DNA of 36,788 bases from Bacteroidota bacterium (GTDB lineage Bacteria; Bacteroidota; Bacteroidia; Bacteroidales; VadinHA17): contig JAKQPD010000412.1 in assembly GCA_029564935.1 (NCBI GenBank), positions 1 to 36,788 of the forward strand. Direction: 5' to 3'. The stretch's first letter is position 1. The number at the start of each line of letters is the position of its first letter. Below the pieces are notes generated by a model. The model saw only the letters and a program-made list of their open reading frames with translations, searched no databases and was not told where the DNA came from. This document shows, piece by piece, positions 1 through 7,245 of this stretch. Position numbers and translations under genes: made by a program.

Positions 1-152
1 ATCCGGTATGACGTCATTCTTTTCATTTTCACATGAATAGGGGATCAATGCGAAAAAAATGAAAAAAATTATTAATTTTGCTTTGTCTGCCACTATGTTG
101 ATATTAACCATACAAAATTAGCAAAAGTGCTGCATTGTTGACCAATCCCCGA

Positions 153-160
153 TATGTTTG
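153..160 (+). promoter_or_regulatory. Candidate -7 element upstream of the Lys-rich secreted protein
   Basis: TATGTTTG fits the Bacteroidota -7 consensus TAnnTTTG and ends 15 nt before the ATG at 176. No TTTG lies at the expected -33 distance, so only half of the promoter is supported. Confidence 0.4.
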
Positions 161-175
161 TGTAATTAATTTAAT

Positions 176-568
176 ATGAAATTATTACGTTTGATAAAGT
201 TATGGATCCCGCTGATTGTGCTGATGTTTTCTTTCACTGTAGCCGGAGCCCAGTCGTTTGAAAGGCCTCCGGAGCATAAGCTTGTAAAGGGAGTGTCAAA
301 GAAGCCTCCGGGAAGGAAAAAACAGGTGAGGATACATGAACCCCGCAGTGTATCCAAAGCAAAACGAGAGCAGCAGACTGCTGAAAAGAAACGGGAAAAG
401 GATTACAGCAAGCAGCTTAAGGAGGACAGGAAGCGCCACATGGAGATACAAACTCCCGAAGTCCGGGAAAGAATTCTCCAGAACAGGAAAGAATCCGATA
501 CAAAATATAAAAGCAAAAAAAAGGCAGTCGCATCAAAAAATAAAAAAGCCGGGAAAAAATACAAATAA
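176..568 (+). CDS. Small secreted Lys/Arg/Glu-rich hypothetical protein
   Basis: I do not recognise this 130-residue protein. Residues 1-26 form a typical Sec signal peptide: a basic start (MKLLRLIK), a hydrophobic core around 9-22, and an AGAQS end where signal peptidase I could cut after AGA. There is no lipobox cysteine. The remainder is very hydrophilic and basic. It has a charged, probably helical middle (about 60-110) and a lysine/alanine tail ending KKAGKKYK. No catalytic motif or cysteine is visible. If exported, the mature chain would be strongly cationic and could bind LPS, peptidoglycan or nucleic acid, but that is inference. The ATG at 176 is supported by the signal peptide. A shorter frame overlapping it at 336-590 is judged a shadow. 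Confidence 0.65.
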   Translation: MKLLRLIKLWIPLIVLMFSFTVAGAQSFERPPEHKLVKGVSKKPPGRKKQVRIHEPRSVSKAKREQQTAEKKREKDYSKQLKEDRKRHMEIQTPEVRERILQNRKESDTKYKSKKKAVASKNKKAGKKYK

Positions 569-614
569 AATCCCTGATCAGGATATGTAAATCAATTATT
601 TACAAGGTCATTTT

Positions 615-645
615 TTTGGATTTATTAAAATAGTTTATATATTTG
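615..645 (+). promoter_or_regulatory. Bacteroidota-type promoter of greA
   Basis: TTTG at 615-618 and TATATTTG at 638-645 are separated by 19 nt, matching TTTG/TAnnTTTG exactly. The greA ATG follows at 711, leaving a leader of about 60 nt. The downstream HIT gene is probably on the same transcript. Confidence 0.75.
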
Positions 646-710
646 TCTAATGAAGAGTTCCGGAATCCCCGGAATTCTTCTTCTTTTTTAATTGTTATAC
701 AGAATAAGAA

Positions 711-1184
711 ATGTCAGAGGTTTTGCATGTTACAGGAGAAGGCCTTCAGAAGTTAAAGGATGAACTGGATCATCTTAGGACTGTTGAAAGGCCATTGATA
801 TCCAAAATGTTATCTGATGCCAGGGACAAAGGCGACCTGACTGAGAATGCTGAATATGCAGCTGCGAAGGAAGCTCAGTCGATGCTTGAACTTAAGATTG
901 CAAAGCTCGAGGATATCGTTGCAAGGTCGAGAATTATCGATGAATCTAAAATTGATACTTCAACAGTAAGAATATTACACAAGGTAAAGATCAGAAATAA
1001 ATCCAGCAATGCTGTAATGGAATACCAGCTGGTTCCGGAAAGCGAAGCTAACATCAAGCTTGGAAAGATCGCGGTAAATTCCCCGATTGCAAGAGGGCTG
1101 ATCGGCAGAAAGATTGGTGAAACCGTAGATATTAAAGTCCCTTCAGGAATTATTCCTTTTGAAATCATCTCAATTTCAGTCTGA
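711..1184 (+). CDS. greA: Transcription elongation factor GreA
   Basis: GreA rescues backtracked RNA polymerase by stimulating cleavage of the nascent RNA through the secondary channel. The 157-residue length is normal. Residues 1-75 form the N-terminal coiled coil. Its tip motif GDLTENAEY carries the two acidic residues (Asp42 and Glu45) that position the catalytic metal in E. coli GreA. Residues 80-157 are the FKBP-like C-terminal domain, ending in the family-typical stretch IGRKIGETVDIKVPSG. A well-formed promoter lies at 615-645. The HIT-family gene starts 16 nt after the stop and is likely co-transcribed. No unusual feature is visible. Confidence 0.97.
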   Translation: MSEVLHVTGEGLQKLKDELDHLRTVERPLISKMLSDARDKGDLTENAEYAAAKEAQSMLELKIAKLEDIVARSRIIDESKIDTSTVRILHKVKIRNKSSNAVMEYQLVPESEANIKLGKIAVNSPIARGLIGRKIGETVDIKVPSGIIPFEIISISV

Positions 1185-1200
1185 AAAATCCTTTATTCTT

Positions 1201-1593
1201 ATGGCAACTCTCTTTACTAAAATAATCAAAGGCGAGATCCCCTGTTATAAAATAGCAGAGGATGAGAGGTATTTTGCATTTCTGGATGTTAATCCGCTTA
1301 AGGCTGGCCATACCCTGGTGGTACCAAAACTTGAAACAGATTATATTTTTGACCTGGATGATGAACTGCTTGCCGGGTTAATCGTCTTTTCAAAAAAAGT
1401 GGCTGTCGCTGTAAAAAAAGCTTTCCCGTGTAACCGTATCGGTATTGCGGTACTGGGACTGGAGATACCTCATGTTCATGTCCACCTAGTTCCTATGGAC
1501 ACTATGGAAGATGTAAACTTCCGTAATCCTAAACTGAAGTTTTCTCCCGAAGAGTTTAAGAATATAGCAGAAAAAATCAGGGAGAATTTTTAG
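1201..1593 (+). CDS. HIT-family nucleotide hydrolase (HinT-like)
   Basis: This is a 130-residue histidine-triad protein. HIT proteins hydrolyse nucleoside phosphoramidates, adenylates or dinucleoside polyphosphates. The triad HVHVHLV places histidines at 91, 93 and 95, the middle one of the last group being the usual nucleophile. The N-terminal half has the family pattern FxxIIKGEIPCYKIxEDERYFAFLDVNPLKAGHTLVVPK. I chose the ATG at 1201 because the homologous region begins there. An in-frame upstream start at 1159 would overlap the end of greA and add a non-conserved, serine-rich stretch. The gene follows greA by 16 nt. The physiological substrate cannot be read from sequence. Confidence 0.92.
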   Translation: MATLFTKIIKGEIPCYKIAEDERYFAFLDVNPLKAGHTLVVPKLETDYIFDLDDELLAGLIVFSKKVAVAVKKAFPCNRIGIAVLGLEIPHVHVHLVPMDTMEDVNFRNPKLKFSPEEFKNIAEKIRENF

Positions 1594-1668
1594 TTATAAA
1601 AACAATTACACAACTTGTCCCGCGTTAAGCGGGAGAGATCCACAGAGAATCCACAGAGATCCACAGAG

Positions 1669-1694
1669 CCCACCTCCGCTGAAGCTTCGGTGGG
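1669..1694. repeat. 26-nt hairpin element, copy 1
   Basis: A 6-bp stem CCCACC (1669-1674) and GGTGGG (1689-1694) flanks the 14-nt core tccgctgaagcttc. The same architecture with a different stem recurs at 1761, 5390 and 35031. Confidence 0.7.
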
Positions 1695-1760
1695 TGAAAG
1701 ATTCACAGAGTTCCACAGAGGTTTATTTATAAAAATCTCTGTGTCCCTCTACTGTTTTCT

Positions 1761-1786
1761 CCATCCTTCGCTGAAGCTTCGGATGG
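1761..1786. repeat. 26-nt hairpin element, copy 2
   Basis: The stem is CCATCC (1761-1766) and GGATGG (1781-1786), around the core ttcgctgaagcttc. The core differs from copy 1 at one base, while the stem has changed on both sides so that pairing is kept. Confidence 0.7.
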
Positions 1787-1825
1787 CAAAGCCGGATTTC
1801 CTCTGTGTAATTTTCCTGGATTTAT

Positions 1826-1833
1826 TATTTTTG
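1826..1833 (+). promoter_or_regulatory. Candidate -7 element of comF
   Basis: TATTTTTG fits TAnnTTTG exactly; no TTTG -33 box is seen. If used, transcription would begin around 1840, downstream of the possible TTG start at 1836. This favours the ATG at 1857. Confidence 0.45.
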
Positions 1834-1856
1834 TATTGTATAATTCATCCCGCTGC

Positions 1857-2558
1857 ATGAATTATCTGTACGATTTATGTGATGACTTTCTGAGTCTTCT
1901 GTTCCCGAGGATATGCTATGGCTGTGGTAATCATCTTATGCGCAGTGAAAAGCTTATGTGTACTGAATGTTATGTTCTTATACCGAGGACCAATTATCAT
2001 CTTGAAGCCGATAATCCTGTTGCCAGGATCTTCTGGGGAAGGTGCAGGATAGAGAAAGCTGCTGCTTTTTCTTTTTATAACCGCGACAGCAGGATCAGGC
2101 GGCTGATCCATAATCTTAAGTATAAAGGGGTACAGGAGATAGGTATTGAACTGGGGAAAATGTACGGACATATCCTGCTGGATTCGGGTTTTACAGGCGA
2201 CATCGATCTTATTATTCCGGTTCCGCTTCATCCCTCTAAAGAACGTATCCGTGGTTTCAATCAGAGCTTGCTGATCGCCGGAGGGATATCTGAGGTTACA
2301 GGAGTGCCTGTAGATGCACGATCGCTCCGAAGGATCTCGAGTACATCGACCCAGACCAGAAAGTCGAGGTACGACAGATGGAAGAATGTTGAAGGGACAT
2401 TTGTTGTTGAAGACAGATTATCGGTGAGTGGGAAACATGTCCTTCTGATAGATGATGTGATAACCACAGGATCTACAATGGAATCATGTGTAAATGAGCT
2501 CCTTAAGTCGGAAGGTGTAAGGGTAAGCGTTGCTGCACTTGCTGTCTCCCTGGTATAA
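1857..2558 (+). CDS. comF: ComF-family phosphoribosyltransferase-like protein
   Basis: This 233-residue protein has the ComF layout. An N-terminal four-cysteine zinc ribbon (Cys20, Cys23, Cys35, Cys38) precedes a type I phosphoribosyltransferase fold. The PRPP loop VLLIDDVITTGST lies at about 196-208 with Asp199 and Asp200. Other conserved segments are LIIPVPLHPSKERIRGFNQS and TQTRKSRYDRWKNV. In naturally transformable bacteria ComF works in DNA uptake with the ComFA helicase, but orthologues are widespread in Bacteroidota and their role is less clear. The ATG at 1857 fits both the family N-terminus and the -7 element at 1826-1833. A TTG at 1836 would add seven unconserved residues. The gene is convergent with ruvC, whose stop lies 9 nt away. 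Confidence 0.9.
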   Translation: MNYLYDLCDDFLSLLFPRICYGCGNHLMRSEKLMCTECYVLIPRTNYHLEADNPVARIFWGRCRIEKAAAFSFYNRDSRIRRLIHNLKYKGVQEIGIELGKMYGHILLDSGFTGDIDLIIPVPLHPSKERIRGFNQSLLIAGGISEVTGVPVDARSLRRISSTSTQTRKSRYDRWKNVEGTFVVEDRLSVSGKHVLLIDDVITTGSTMESCVNELLKSEGVRVSVAALAVSLV

Positions 2559-2561
2559 AAG

Positions 2562-2596
2562 CCCGGGTCATTTCACTCTTCCGGGATTATTTTTTA
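2562..2596 (+). terminator. Bidirectional hairpin between comF and ruvC
   Basis: CCCGG (2562-2566) pairs with CCGGG (2581-2585) across a 14-nt loop, followed by attattttttat on the plus strand. On the minus strand the same hairpin is followed by a short T run. It overlaps the last codons of ruvC. The 5-bp stem makes this moderate evidence only. Confidence 0.5.
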
Positions 2597-3128
2597 TAAA
2601 CTGTTTCCAGCTTGTTGCCCGGCTGTTGCCTGAAGGTTTTCCTGACTGATAGAAATGACACATAGCTGCTGCAAGTCCGTCAGTGGCATCGAGCTCCATA
2701 TCAGGTTTCTTGAACTTCAGGATGTTCATCAGCATCGAAGCTACCTGTTCCTTTGAAGCCGCCCCCCTGCCTGTGATTGACATTTTGATCTTTCTGGGAG
2801 CATATTCAAAAATTGGAAGAGATCTCGACAGCGCCGCTGCTATTGCTGCACCCTGAGCTCTGCCCAGCTTAAGCATGGACTGAACATTCTTGCCATAAAA
2901 TGGCGCCTCAATGGCCAGTTCATCGGGATGATATTCATCGATGATCCCCGTTGTACGATCAAAAATATGCTTAAGCTTTACATAATGGTCCCCGAATTTC
3001 GTCAGATCGATAAAGCCTATCGAAAGAAGCTCCGGCCCACATCCGGTATCCCTTATTACGCCATAACCTGTTATTGTGGTACCCGGGTCGATGCCAAGAA
3101 TTATTCGTTCTTTTGTTTGTTTCTTCAC
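2568..3128 (-). CDS. ruvC: Holliday junction endonuclease RuvC
   Basis: RuvC resolves Holliday junctions by paired nicking and works with RuvAB in recombinational repair. The RNase H-like fold and acidic catalytic set are complete: Asp14 in [13 protein letters not shown], Glu74 in [11 protein letters not shown], and Asp147 and Asp150 in [13 protein letters not shown]. Its 186 residues are slightly longer than E. coli RuvC because of a basic C-terminal tail after about residue 162. It begins 14 nt after the stop of the S41 protease gene and is probably its downstream operon partner. No ruvA or ruvB lies in the window. Confidence 0.96.
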   Translation of the reverse strand: MKKQTKERIILGIDPGTTITGYGVIRDTGCGPELLSIGFIDLTKFGDHYVKLKHIFDRTTGIIDEYHPDELAIEAPFYGKNVQSMLKLGRAQGAAIAAALSRSLPIFEYAPRKIKMSITGRGAASKEQVASMLMNILKFKKPDMELDATDGLAAAMCHFYQSGKPSGNSRATSWKQFIKNNPGRVK

Positions 3129-3142
3129 AAATCTGGTCTTAA

Positions 3143-4429
3143 TTATTTTCTTATAAAGGTATTGTTTAAAATGGAAGGTGATTCCGAAAAATGGACAGAC
3201 CGTCTGAACGGTTTTTCTTCTTTACCTGAGAACTGTCCTGTCTCAAGGTATTCTATAGCCTCCCTGAGACATGCTTCATTCCTGTTGTCGAAATCGAGGG
3301 TAATATCATCGGCTACCCTCTTATCAGGAATTAAACCATCGAAATAATCTCCCTGGTTTAAGGAATTTACAGTCTTAAATGTTATCGGCCAGAAATAATA
3401 TTTCTTTCCGCATGGCCACAGGTTGAATCCTGCCGGTTTCCCTTCCGTTGTATCACCTATACATACAACTGTTATTTTTGGTTTCAGGCCGTTTATCACC
3501 GCTTCACTTGCCGATGCCGTTGAACGGGTTGTTATTACTACAAGCTTTTTAACTGACAGAGGATACAGGGTAGCCACGAACGGATAGGTAACGTTTTCAT
3601 ATTCCTTCTTAGAATTATACTGAAGCTTTATGAAAACCGAACCTGTAAGACTGCTTCCCGCGATGTAGCTTGAAAGCTTCTGTGCAACATCGAGATATCC
3701 CCCGGAATTATATCTCAGATCAAGAATGAAGTCCTTTACATTATTTTTCCTGAAGAAGGCAAAAGCGGTTTTTAATTCGGTTTCGGCCGGTTCGAAAAAT
3801 GAACTGAGTACAAGGTGACCGGTTACCTCATCCGTCGACATATGTATTGTATCATAAAGGATTACCGGGTTGGTTGTAAATGATTTCTTGGCTGAAGTTA
3901 TTGATAAATCGGCTTTTCCCGGCGGGGAAAAAAGAAAAACATTGGTTACACCTGCCTTTGACGGGCCGAGTGCTTCATTATATTTTGCGGTATCATCTCT
4001 CTGTAGGATGTCTGAAATATCATACCCGTTGACATTCTTTACAATCCATCCGCGGCGAACTCCTGCGGCATACAGGGGCGAATTTTTATAGATCATGGCG
4101 ATCCTTGCAATATCTGAATCATCAAGCTCTATGCGGATCCCGTGTCCGACAAATGATCCCTTCAATTGTGCCAGCGTTGCATTGTAATCAGCTACGTAGC
4201 TCCATCTGTCGAGCGGCTTATATCTGAGCGCTTCCATTAGTTCGTAAGGATCTGCATAGTCTTCCGGGTCCACCGTTGGCATCTTATCATACCAGTAATA
4301 CCATTCCTTCATTTTAGCATAAAGAGAGTCCCTGGCCATGGCTGGTGATACCTCAGGTACTGGATCATCTTTCCTGCACGATGAAAACAGCGATAAGATA
4401 ATTACCAGATTGAAAATTACTTTTTTCAT
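3143..4429 (-). CDS. S41-family (C-terminal processing type) peptidase, lipoprotein
   Basis: This 428-residue protein is a predicted exported serine protease. Residues 1-18 form a lipoprotein signal with a lipobox ending LFSSC, so Cys18 would be lipidated and the enzyme anchored in the envelope. A PDZ-like domain spans about 90-180 ([32 protein letters not shown]). The S41 core follows at about 200-375, with [13 protein letters not shown], the nucleophile Ser306 in STASASE and general-base Lys331 in GDTTEGKP. Their 25-residue separation matches the Ser430-Lys455 pair of E. coli Tsp. Such proteins in Bacteroidota are often annotated as carboxyl-terminal proteases of unknown substrate. The gene sits 46 nt after the DMT transporter gene and 14 nt before ruvC. 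Confidence 0.92.
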   Translation of the reverse strand: MKKVIFNLVIILSLFSSCRKDDPVPEVSPAMARDSLYAKMKEWYYWYDKMPTVDPEDYADPYELMEALRYKPLDRWSYVADYNATLAQLKGSFVGHGIRIELDDSDIARIAMIYKNSPLYAAGVRRGWIVKNVNGYDISDILQRDDTAKYNEALGPSKAGVTNVFLFSPPGKADLSITSAKKSFTTNPVILYDTIHMSTDEVTGHLVLSSFFEPAETELKTAFAFFRKNNVKDFILDLRYNSGGYLDVAQKLSSYIAGSSLTGSVFIKLQYNSKKEYENVTYPFVATLYPLSVKKLVVITTRSTASASEAVINGLKPKITVVCIGDTTEGKPAGFNLWPCGKKYYFWPITFKTVNSLNQGDYFDGLIPDKRVADDITLDFDNRNEACLREAIEYLETGQFSGKEEKPFRRSVHFSESPSILNNTFIRK

Positions 4430-4475
4430 CGCTTCACCATATAGTAAGATCCGGAACCGGATTCAAAGATAAAAA

Positions 4476-5363
4476 TTATCGGATGCGTTTGCTGTTCTGG
4501 TACCATATCCCTGAAATTATGAACAATAACCCTGCAGGTGTTGTGTAATAAACGGGTTCATCAAGGATAAAGTGTACAAACACAAGGGAGAGGAAGGGAG
4601 CGAGGTAAACAAGGTTGCTGACCCGGGCAGTTGTTTCGGCCATCTGTAAGGCTTTCAGCCAGAAGAAAAATGTTATACCCATTTCAAACAGACCGATGTA
4701 AACGGCTGAAATAATTCCCCTGTATCCGACATTTGAGGGAAGAGAATAATTTGTAAAAAGCATGAAGATAATAAGATAAGCTGATCCAAAAATGAAGTTC
4801 AGGAAAAGCTTTACAGCTTCATCTCTTTTATCGCGGACATTCAGTATAAAATATAATGCCCAGAACACGGAACTTCCTGTTGCCAGCAATACTCCTCCGG
4901 GATCTGAACGACCGGGATGAAACAGGTTACCCTGAGAAGAAATAATGTAAACTCCTGCAAAGCTTATTAACAGGGCAATGAAACTTCGGGTGGTGATCTT
5001 TTGTCCAAGGAGGGGAACTGACAGGAAGACCAGGATGACCGGCCAGATCATATTAAGAGGCTGGGCAACCTGTGCCGGAAGTAACTGATAAGCTTTCAGA
5101 AGAATTATATAATAGATGAAAGGATTTATTAGTCCCAGGAATGCTGAGCTTAAGATCTGGCCTGCAGATGCTTTCCGGATCAGCGGAATTTTCTTTTCAA
5201 AAGCCAGTATCAGGAACAGGGATGTTGCAGAAGTAAGGGCAGCGATTGTGAGCATCGGAAGTATTTCCAGCTCCCTCAGACAGATCTTGAATGCAGTAGG
5301 GATTGTTGACCAGAAAAATACCGCAAGCAGGGCGTAGATATATGATTGACGGGATCTTTCCAT
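4476..5363 (-). CDS. EamA/DMT-superfamily transporter
   Basis: A 295-residue integral membrane protein that is hydrophobic throughout, with about ten predicted membrane helices arranged as two EamA repeats (roughly 5-140 and 150-290). Members of the drug/metabolite transporter superfamily export amino acids, metabolites or drugs across the inner membrane. The family N-terminus (YIYALLAVFFWSTIPTAFKICL) and the second repeat (GVLLATGSSVFWALYFILNVR) are clear. Substrate specificity cannot be deduced. The spacer upstream, towards serS, is occupied by an inverted-repeat element (5373-5488), so transcriptional coupling to serS is uncertain. Confidence 0.88.
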   Translation of the reverse strand: MERSRQSYIYALLAVFFWSTIPTAFKICLRELEILPMLTIAALTSATSLFLILAFEKKIPLIRKASAGQILSSAFLGLINPFIYYIILLKAYQLLPAQVAQPLNMIWPVILVFLSVPLLGQKITTRSFIALLISFAGVYIISSQGNLFHPGRSDPGGVLLATGSSVFWALYFILNVRDKRDEAVKLFLNFIFGSAYLIIFMLFTNYSLPSNVGYRGIISAVYIGLFEMGITFFFWLKALQMAETTARVSNLVYLAPFLSLVFVHFILDEPVYYTTPAGLLFIISGIWYQNSKRIR

Positions 5364-5372
5364 GGTTTATTT

Positions 5373-5488
5373 GAAGTAAGATTGAAGAACCAGCCTTCGC
5401 ATGAGCTTCGGCTGGCAATGCAAACGAATGCTGAATGCAGATCTTTAGCTTCTTACTTCGCTGTTCAAATGTTCTTCATTCTTACTTC
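5373..5488. repeat. MITE-like element with terminal inverted repeats
   Basis: GAAGTAAGATTGAAGAAC at 5373-5390 is an inverted copy, with one mismatch, of the sequence ending at 5488. Between the ends lies the 26-nt hairpin at 5390-5415. No coding capacity is apparent. The right end shares 20 identical bases with the 3' end of carA at 28479-28498. Confidence 0.65.
5390..5415. repeat. 26-nt hairpin element, copy 3
   Basis: The stem CCAGCC (5390-5395) and GGCTGG (5410-5415) surrounds the core ttcgcatgagcttc. The stem again differs from other copies but pairs perfectly. Confidence 0.7.
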
Positions 5489-5502
5489 TTCTTAAAGAAA
5501 TC

Positions 5503-6777
5503 TTAACTGATAATATCGAATCCCGTATACGGTATGAGTGCTTCAGGCACCTTTATTCCTGATTCTGTCTGGTTGTTTTCGAGGATGGCAGCTACTATAC
5601 GGGGAAGCGCCAGTGCGCTTCCGTTAAGGGTATGGACCAGTCTTGTCTGCTTTCCGCCTTTCTCTTTGAACCTGCATTTCAGTCTGTTTGCCTGGAATGA
5701 TTCAAAGTTCGAAACGGAGCTTACCTCGAGCCATCTTTCCTGTGCAGCCGACCAGACTTCAAAATCATAAGTGAGGGCAGAGGTAAAAGACATATCTCCT
5801 CCGCAGAGCCGGATGATACGATAGGGCAGCTCCAGCTTCCGGACCAGTCCTTCGACATGTATCACCATTTCGTCGAGTGATTCATAGGAATTGTCGGGAT
5901 GGGCGATCCTTACTATTTCGACCTTATCGAATTGGTGGAGTCTGTTAAGCCCCCGGACATGAGCTCCCCAGGAGCCGGCTTCGCGCCTGAAACAGGGTGT
6001 ATAAGCGATATTTTTTACAGGCAGCTCTTCCGCACTCAGGATAACATCCCTGTAAATATTTGTGACCGGTACCTCGGCAGTTGGGATGAGGTAAAAATTA
6101 TCGGCTGTAACATGGTACATCTGGCCCTCCTTGTCGGGCAGCTGGCCTGTACCGAAACCCGAATCCTCATTGACAACAATGGGAGGCATTACTTCGGTAT
6201 AACCTGCTTTTACGCCTTCGTCAAGGAAAAATGTAATAAGCGATCTTTCAAGTTTTGCTCCTTTCCCTTTATAGACAGGAAATCCGGCTCCTGTGAGTTT
6301 TATTCCCAGATCAAAATCAATTATATCATATTTTTTTATGAGATCCCAGTGGGGAATGGCATTTTTCAGGTCGGCCGGTTTTATTCCGCCTTCCCTTATA
6401 ATTACATTATCCTCAGCACCTGTTCCTGGTGTAACGGATTCGTGTGGCAGGTTGGGCAGGCGGACTATTTCATTACGGAGCTCATTATCCAGTATTGCGA
6501 GCTGATCGGAAAAGCTTTTGATATCCTCCTTAAGTTTATATGTTTTCTCCTTTGCCGTCTCTGCTTCACTTTTCCGGTTTTCCCGAAGAAGAGTGCCTAT
6601 TTCCTTTGAGATCCTGTTAAGGTCCGATTGCATCATATCAGATTTTGTCTGGATATCACGTCTTCTGGAATCAAGCTCAATGATCCTGTCGAGGATCTCG
6701 TCCGATTTGAAGTTCTTTATTTTCAGTCGTTCTGCGATAAAATCTCTTTTTTCACGGATAAGATTGATAGTAAGCAT
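5503..6777 (-). CDS. serS: Seryl-tRNA synthetase
   Basis: SerS charges tRNA-Ser with serine in two ATP-dependent steps. The 424-residue length is typical. Residues 1-105 form the long antiparallel coiled-coil arm that grips the tRNA-Ser variable arm. The class II catalytic core follows, with motif 2 in CFRREAGSWGAHVRGLNRLHQF, the serine/ATP site in SFTSALTYDFEVWSAAQ, and motif 3 in LNGSALALPRIVAAILENNQ. The start begins MLTINLIREKRDFIAERLKIK, as in homologues. Two intrinsic terminators lie between rpmA and this gene, the nearer only 16 nt before the ATG. How serS is transcribed is therefore not obvious. Confidence 0.97.
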   Translation of the reverse strand: MLTINLIREKRDFIAERLKIKNFKSDEILDRIIELDSRRRDIQTKSDMMQSDLNRISKEIGTLLRENRKSEAETAKEKTYKLKEDIKSFSDQLAILDNELRNEIVRLPNLPHESVTPGTGAEDNVIIREGGIKPADLKNAIPHWDLIKKYDIIDFDLGIKLTGAGFPVYKGKGAKLERSLITFFLDEGVKAGYTEVMPPIVVNEDSGFGTGQLPDKEGQMYHVTADNFYLIPTAEVPVTNIYRDVILSAEELPVKNIAYTPCFRREAGSWGAHVRGLNRLHQFDKVEIVRIAHPDNSYESLDEMVIHVEGLVRKLELPYRIIRLCGGDMSFTSALTYDFEVWSAAQERWLEVSSVSNFESFQANRLKCRFKEKGGKQTRLVHTLNGSALALPRIVAAILENNQTESGIKVPEALIPYTGFDIIS

Positions 6778-6793
6778 TTTAATGAGATATTAA

Positions 6794-6821
6794 TAAAAAA
6801 GCAGGCTTCGGGGAGCCTGCC
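6794..6821 (-). terminator. Intrinsic terminator directly upstream of serS
   Basis: On the minus strand GCAGGCT and AGCCTGC form a perfect 7-bp stem (6814-6820 with 6801-6807) with a 6-nt loop, followed by six Ts (6795-6800). It is the second of two terminators after rpmA. Confidence 0.8.
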
Positions 6822-6832
6822 ATAAAAGTATT

Positions 6833-6879
6833 AAAAAACTCCCGATATTGTTTCCCGGTGAAGGAAAAGATAACGGGAG
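6833..6879 (-). terminator. Intrinsic terminator after rpmA
   Basis: On the minus strand CTCCCG (6874-6879) pairs with CGGGAG (6839-6844). The interior contains a second short stem (TTTCC/GGAAA), and six Ts follow (6833-6838). It ends the rplU-rpmA transcript. Confidence 0.65.
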
Positions 6880-6929
6880 CCGGAATTTTTCAGTTTGTGT
6901 GCTTATAAAGAAATAAGTTGTTTGGGTTT

Positions 6930-7217
6930 TTATTGTTTTTCAGCAGGTTTATCGGGAGCCTCGCCGGAGTTCTTTACAGATACATAGGTCCTGTTATCTT
7001 TTCTTCTCCTGAATTCGACTTCTCCGTCGGCAAGAGCAAAAAGAGTATGATCTTTGCCCAGGCCTACATTCAGTCCGGGATTATGCCTTGTGCCTCTCTG
7101 ACGTACAATAATATTTCCTGCTTTCACTGTCTGGCCGCCGAAAACCTTCACGCCGAGCCGTTTGCTTTGCGAATCGCGACCGTTACGTGAACTGCCTGCT
7201 CCTTTCTTATGTGCCAT
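6930..7217 (-). CDS. rpmA: 50S ribosomal protein L27
   Basis: L27 is a small basic protein of the large subunit whose N-terminus reaches the peptidyl-transferase centre. The 95 residues open with the invariant [16 protein letters not shown] and continue with [24 protein letters not shown] and the C-terminal beta-barrel segment [14 protein letters not shown] short hydrophilic tail follows residue 80. There is no Firmicutes-type cleavable N-terminal extension. It follows rplU by 28 nt in the standard rplU-rpmA operon, and two terminators lie downstream. Confidence 0.97.
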   Translation of the reverse strand: MAHKKGAGSSRNGRDSQSKRLGVKVFGGQTVKAGNIIVRQRGTRHNPGLNVGLGKDHTLFALADGEVEFRRRKDNRTYVSVKNSGEAPDKPAEKQ

Positions 7218-7245
7218 TTTATTATATTATTAGTATGTTAATCTT

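Larger units (their letters stand above)
1619..1812 (+). repeat. Compound inverted-repeat element with CACAGAG/CTCTGTG arms
   Basis: The spacer between the HIT gene and comF is filled by a compound palindrome. It opens with a small hairpin (CCCGC, loop gttaa, GCGGG; 1619-1633). CACAGAG then recurs several times on the left, and its complement CTCTGTG occurs on the right near 1735 and at 1801-1807. Two 26-nt hairpins sit inside, at 1669-1694 and 1761-1786. An open frame crosses it (1615-1860), but its translation is repeat-derived. It resembles the CACAGAG-type intergenic repeats common in environmental Bacteroidota genomes. Confidence 0.7.

Noticed and set aside
336..590. 84-codon frame overlapping the Lys-rich secreted protein
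   Set aside because: The other frame has a convincing signal peptide from 176; this one has none and starts inside that gene.
1615..1860. 81-codon open frame in the HIT-comF spacer
   Set aside because: It is translated repeat DNA (CACAGAG units and hairpins), with no protein-like composition and no start signal.
5899..6609. 236-codon open frame antisense to serS
   Set aside because: It lies wholly within the well-conserved serS gene on the other strand and shows no family resemblance.
6778..6929. T-box or amino-acid riboswitch ahead of serS
   Set aside because: Only simple terminator hairpins are visible; there is no T-box sequence or specifier stem, and T-boxes are not expected in this phylum.
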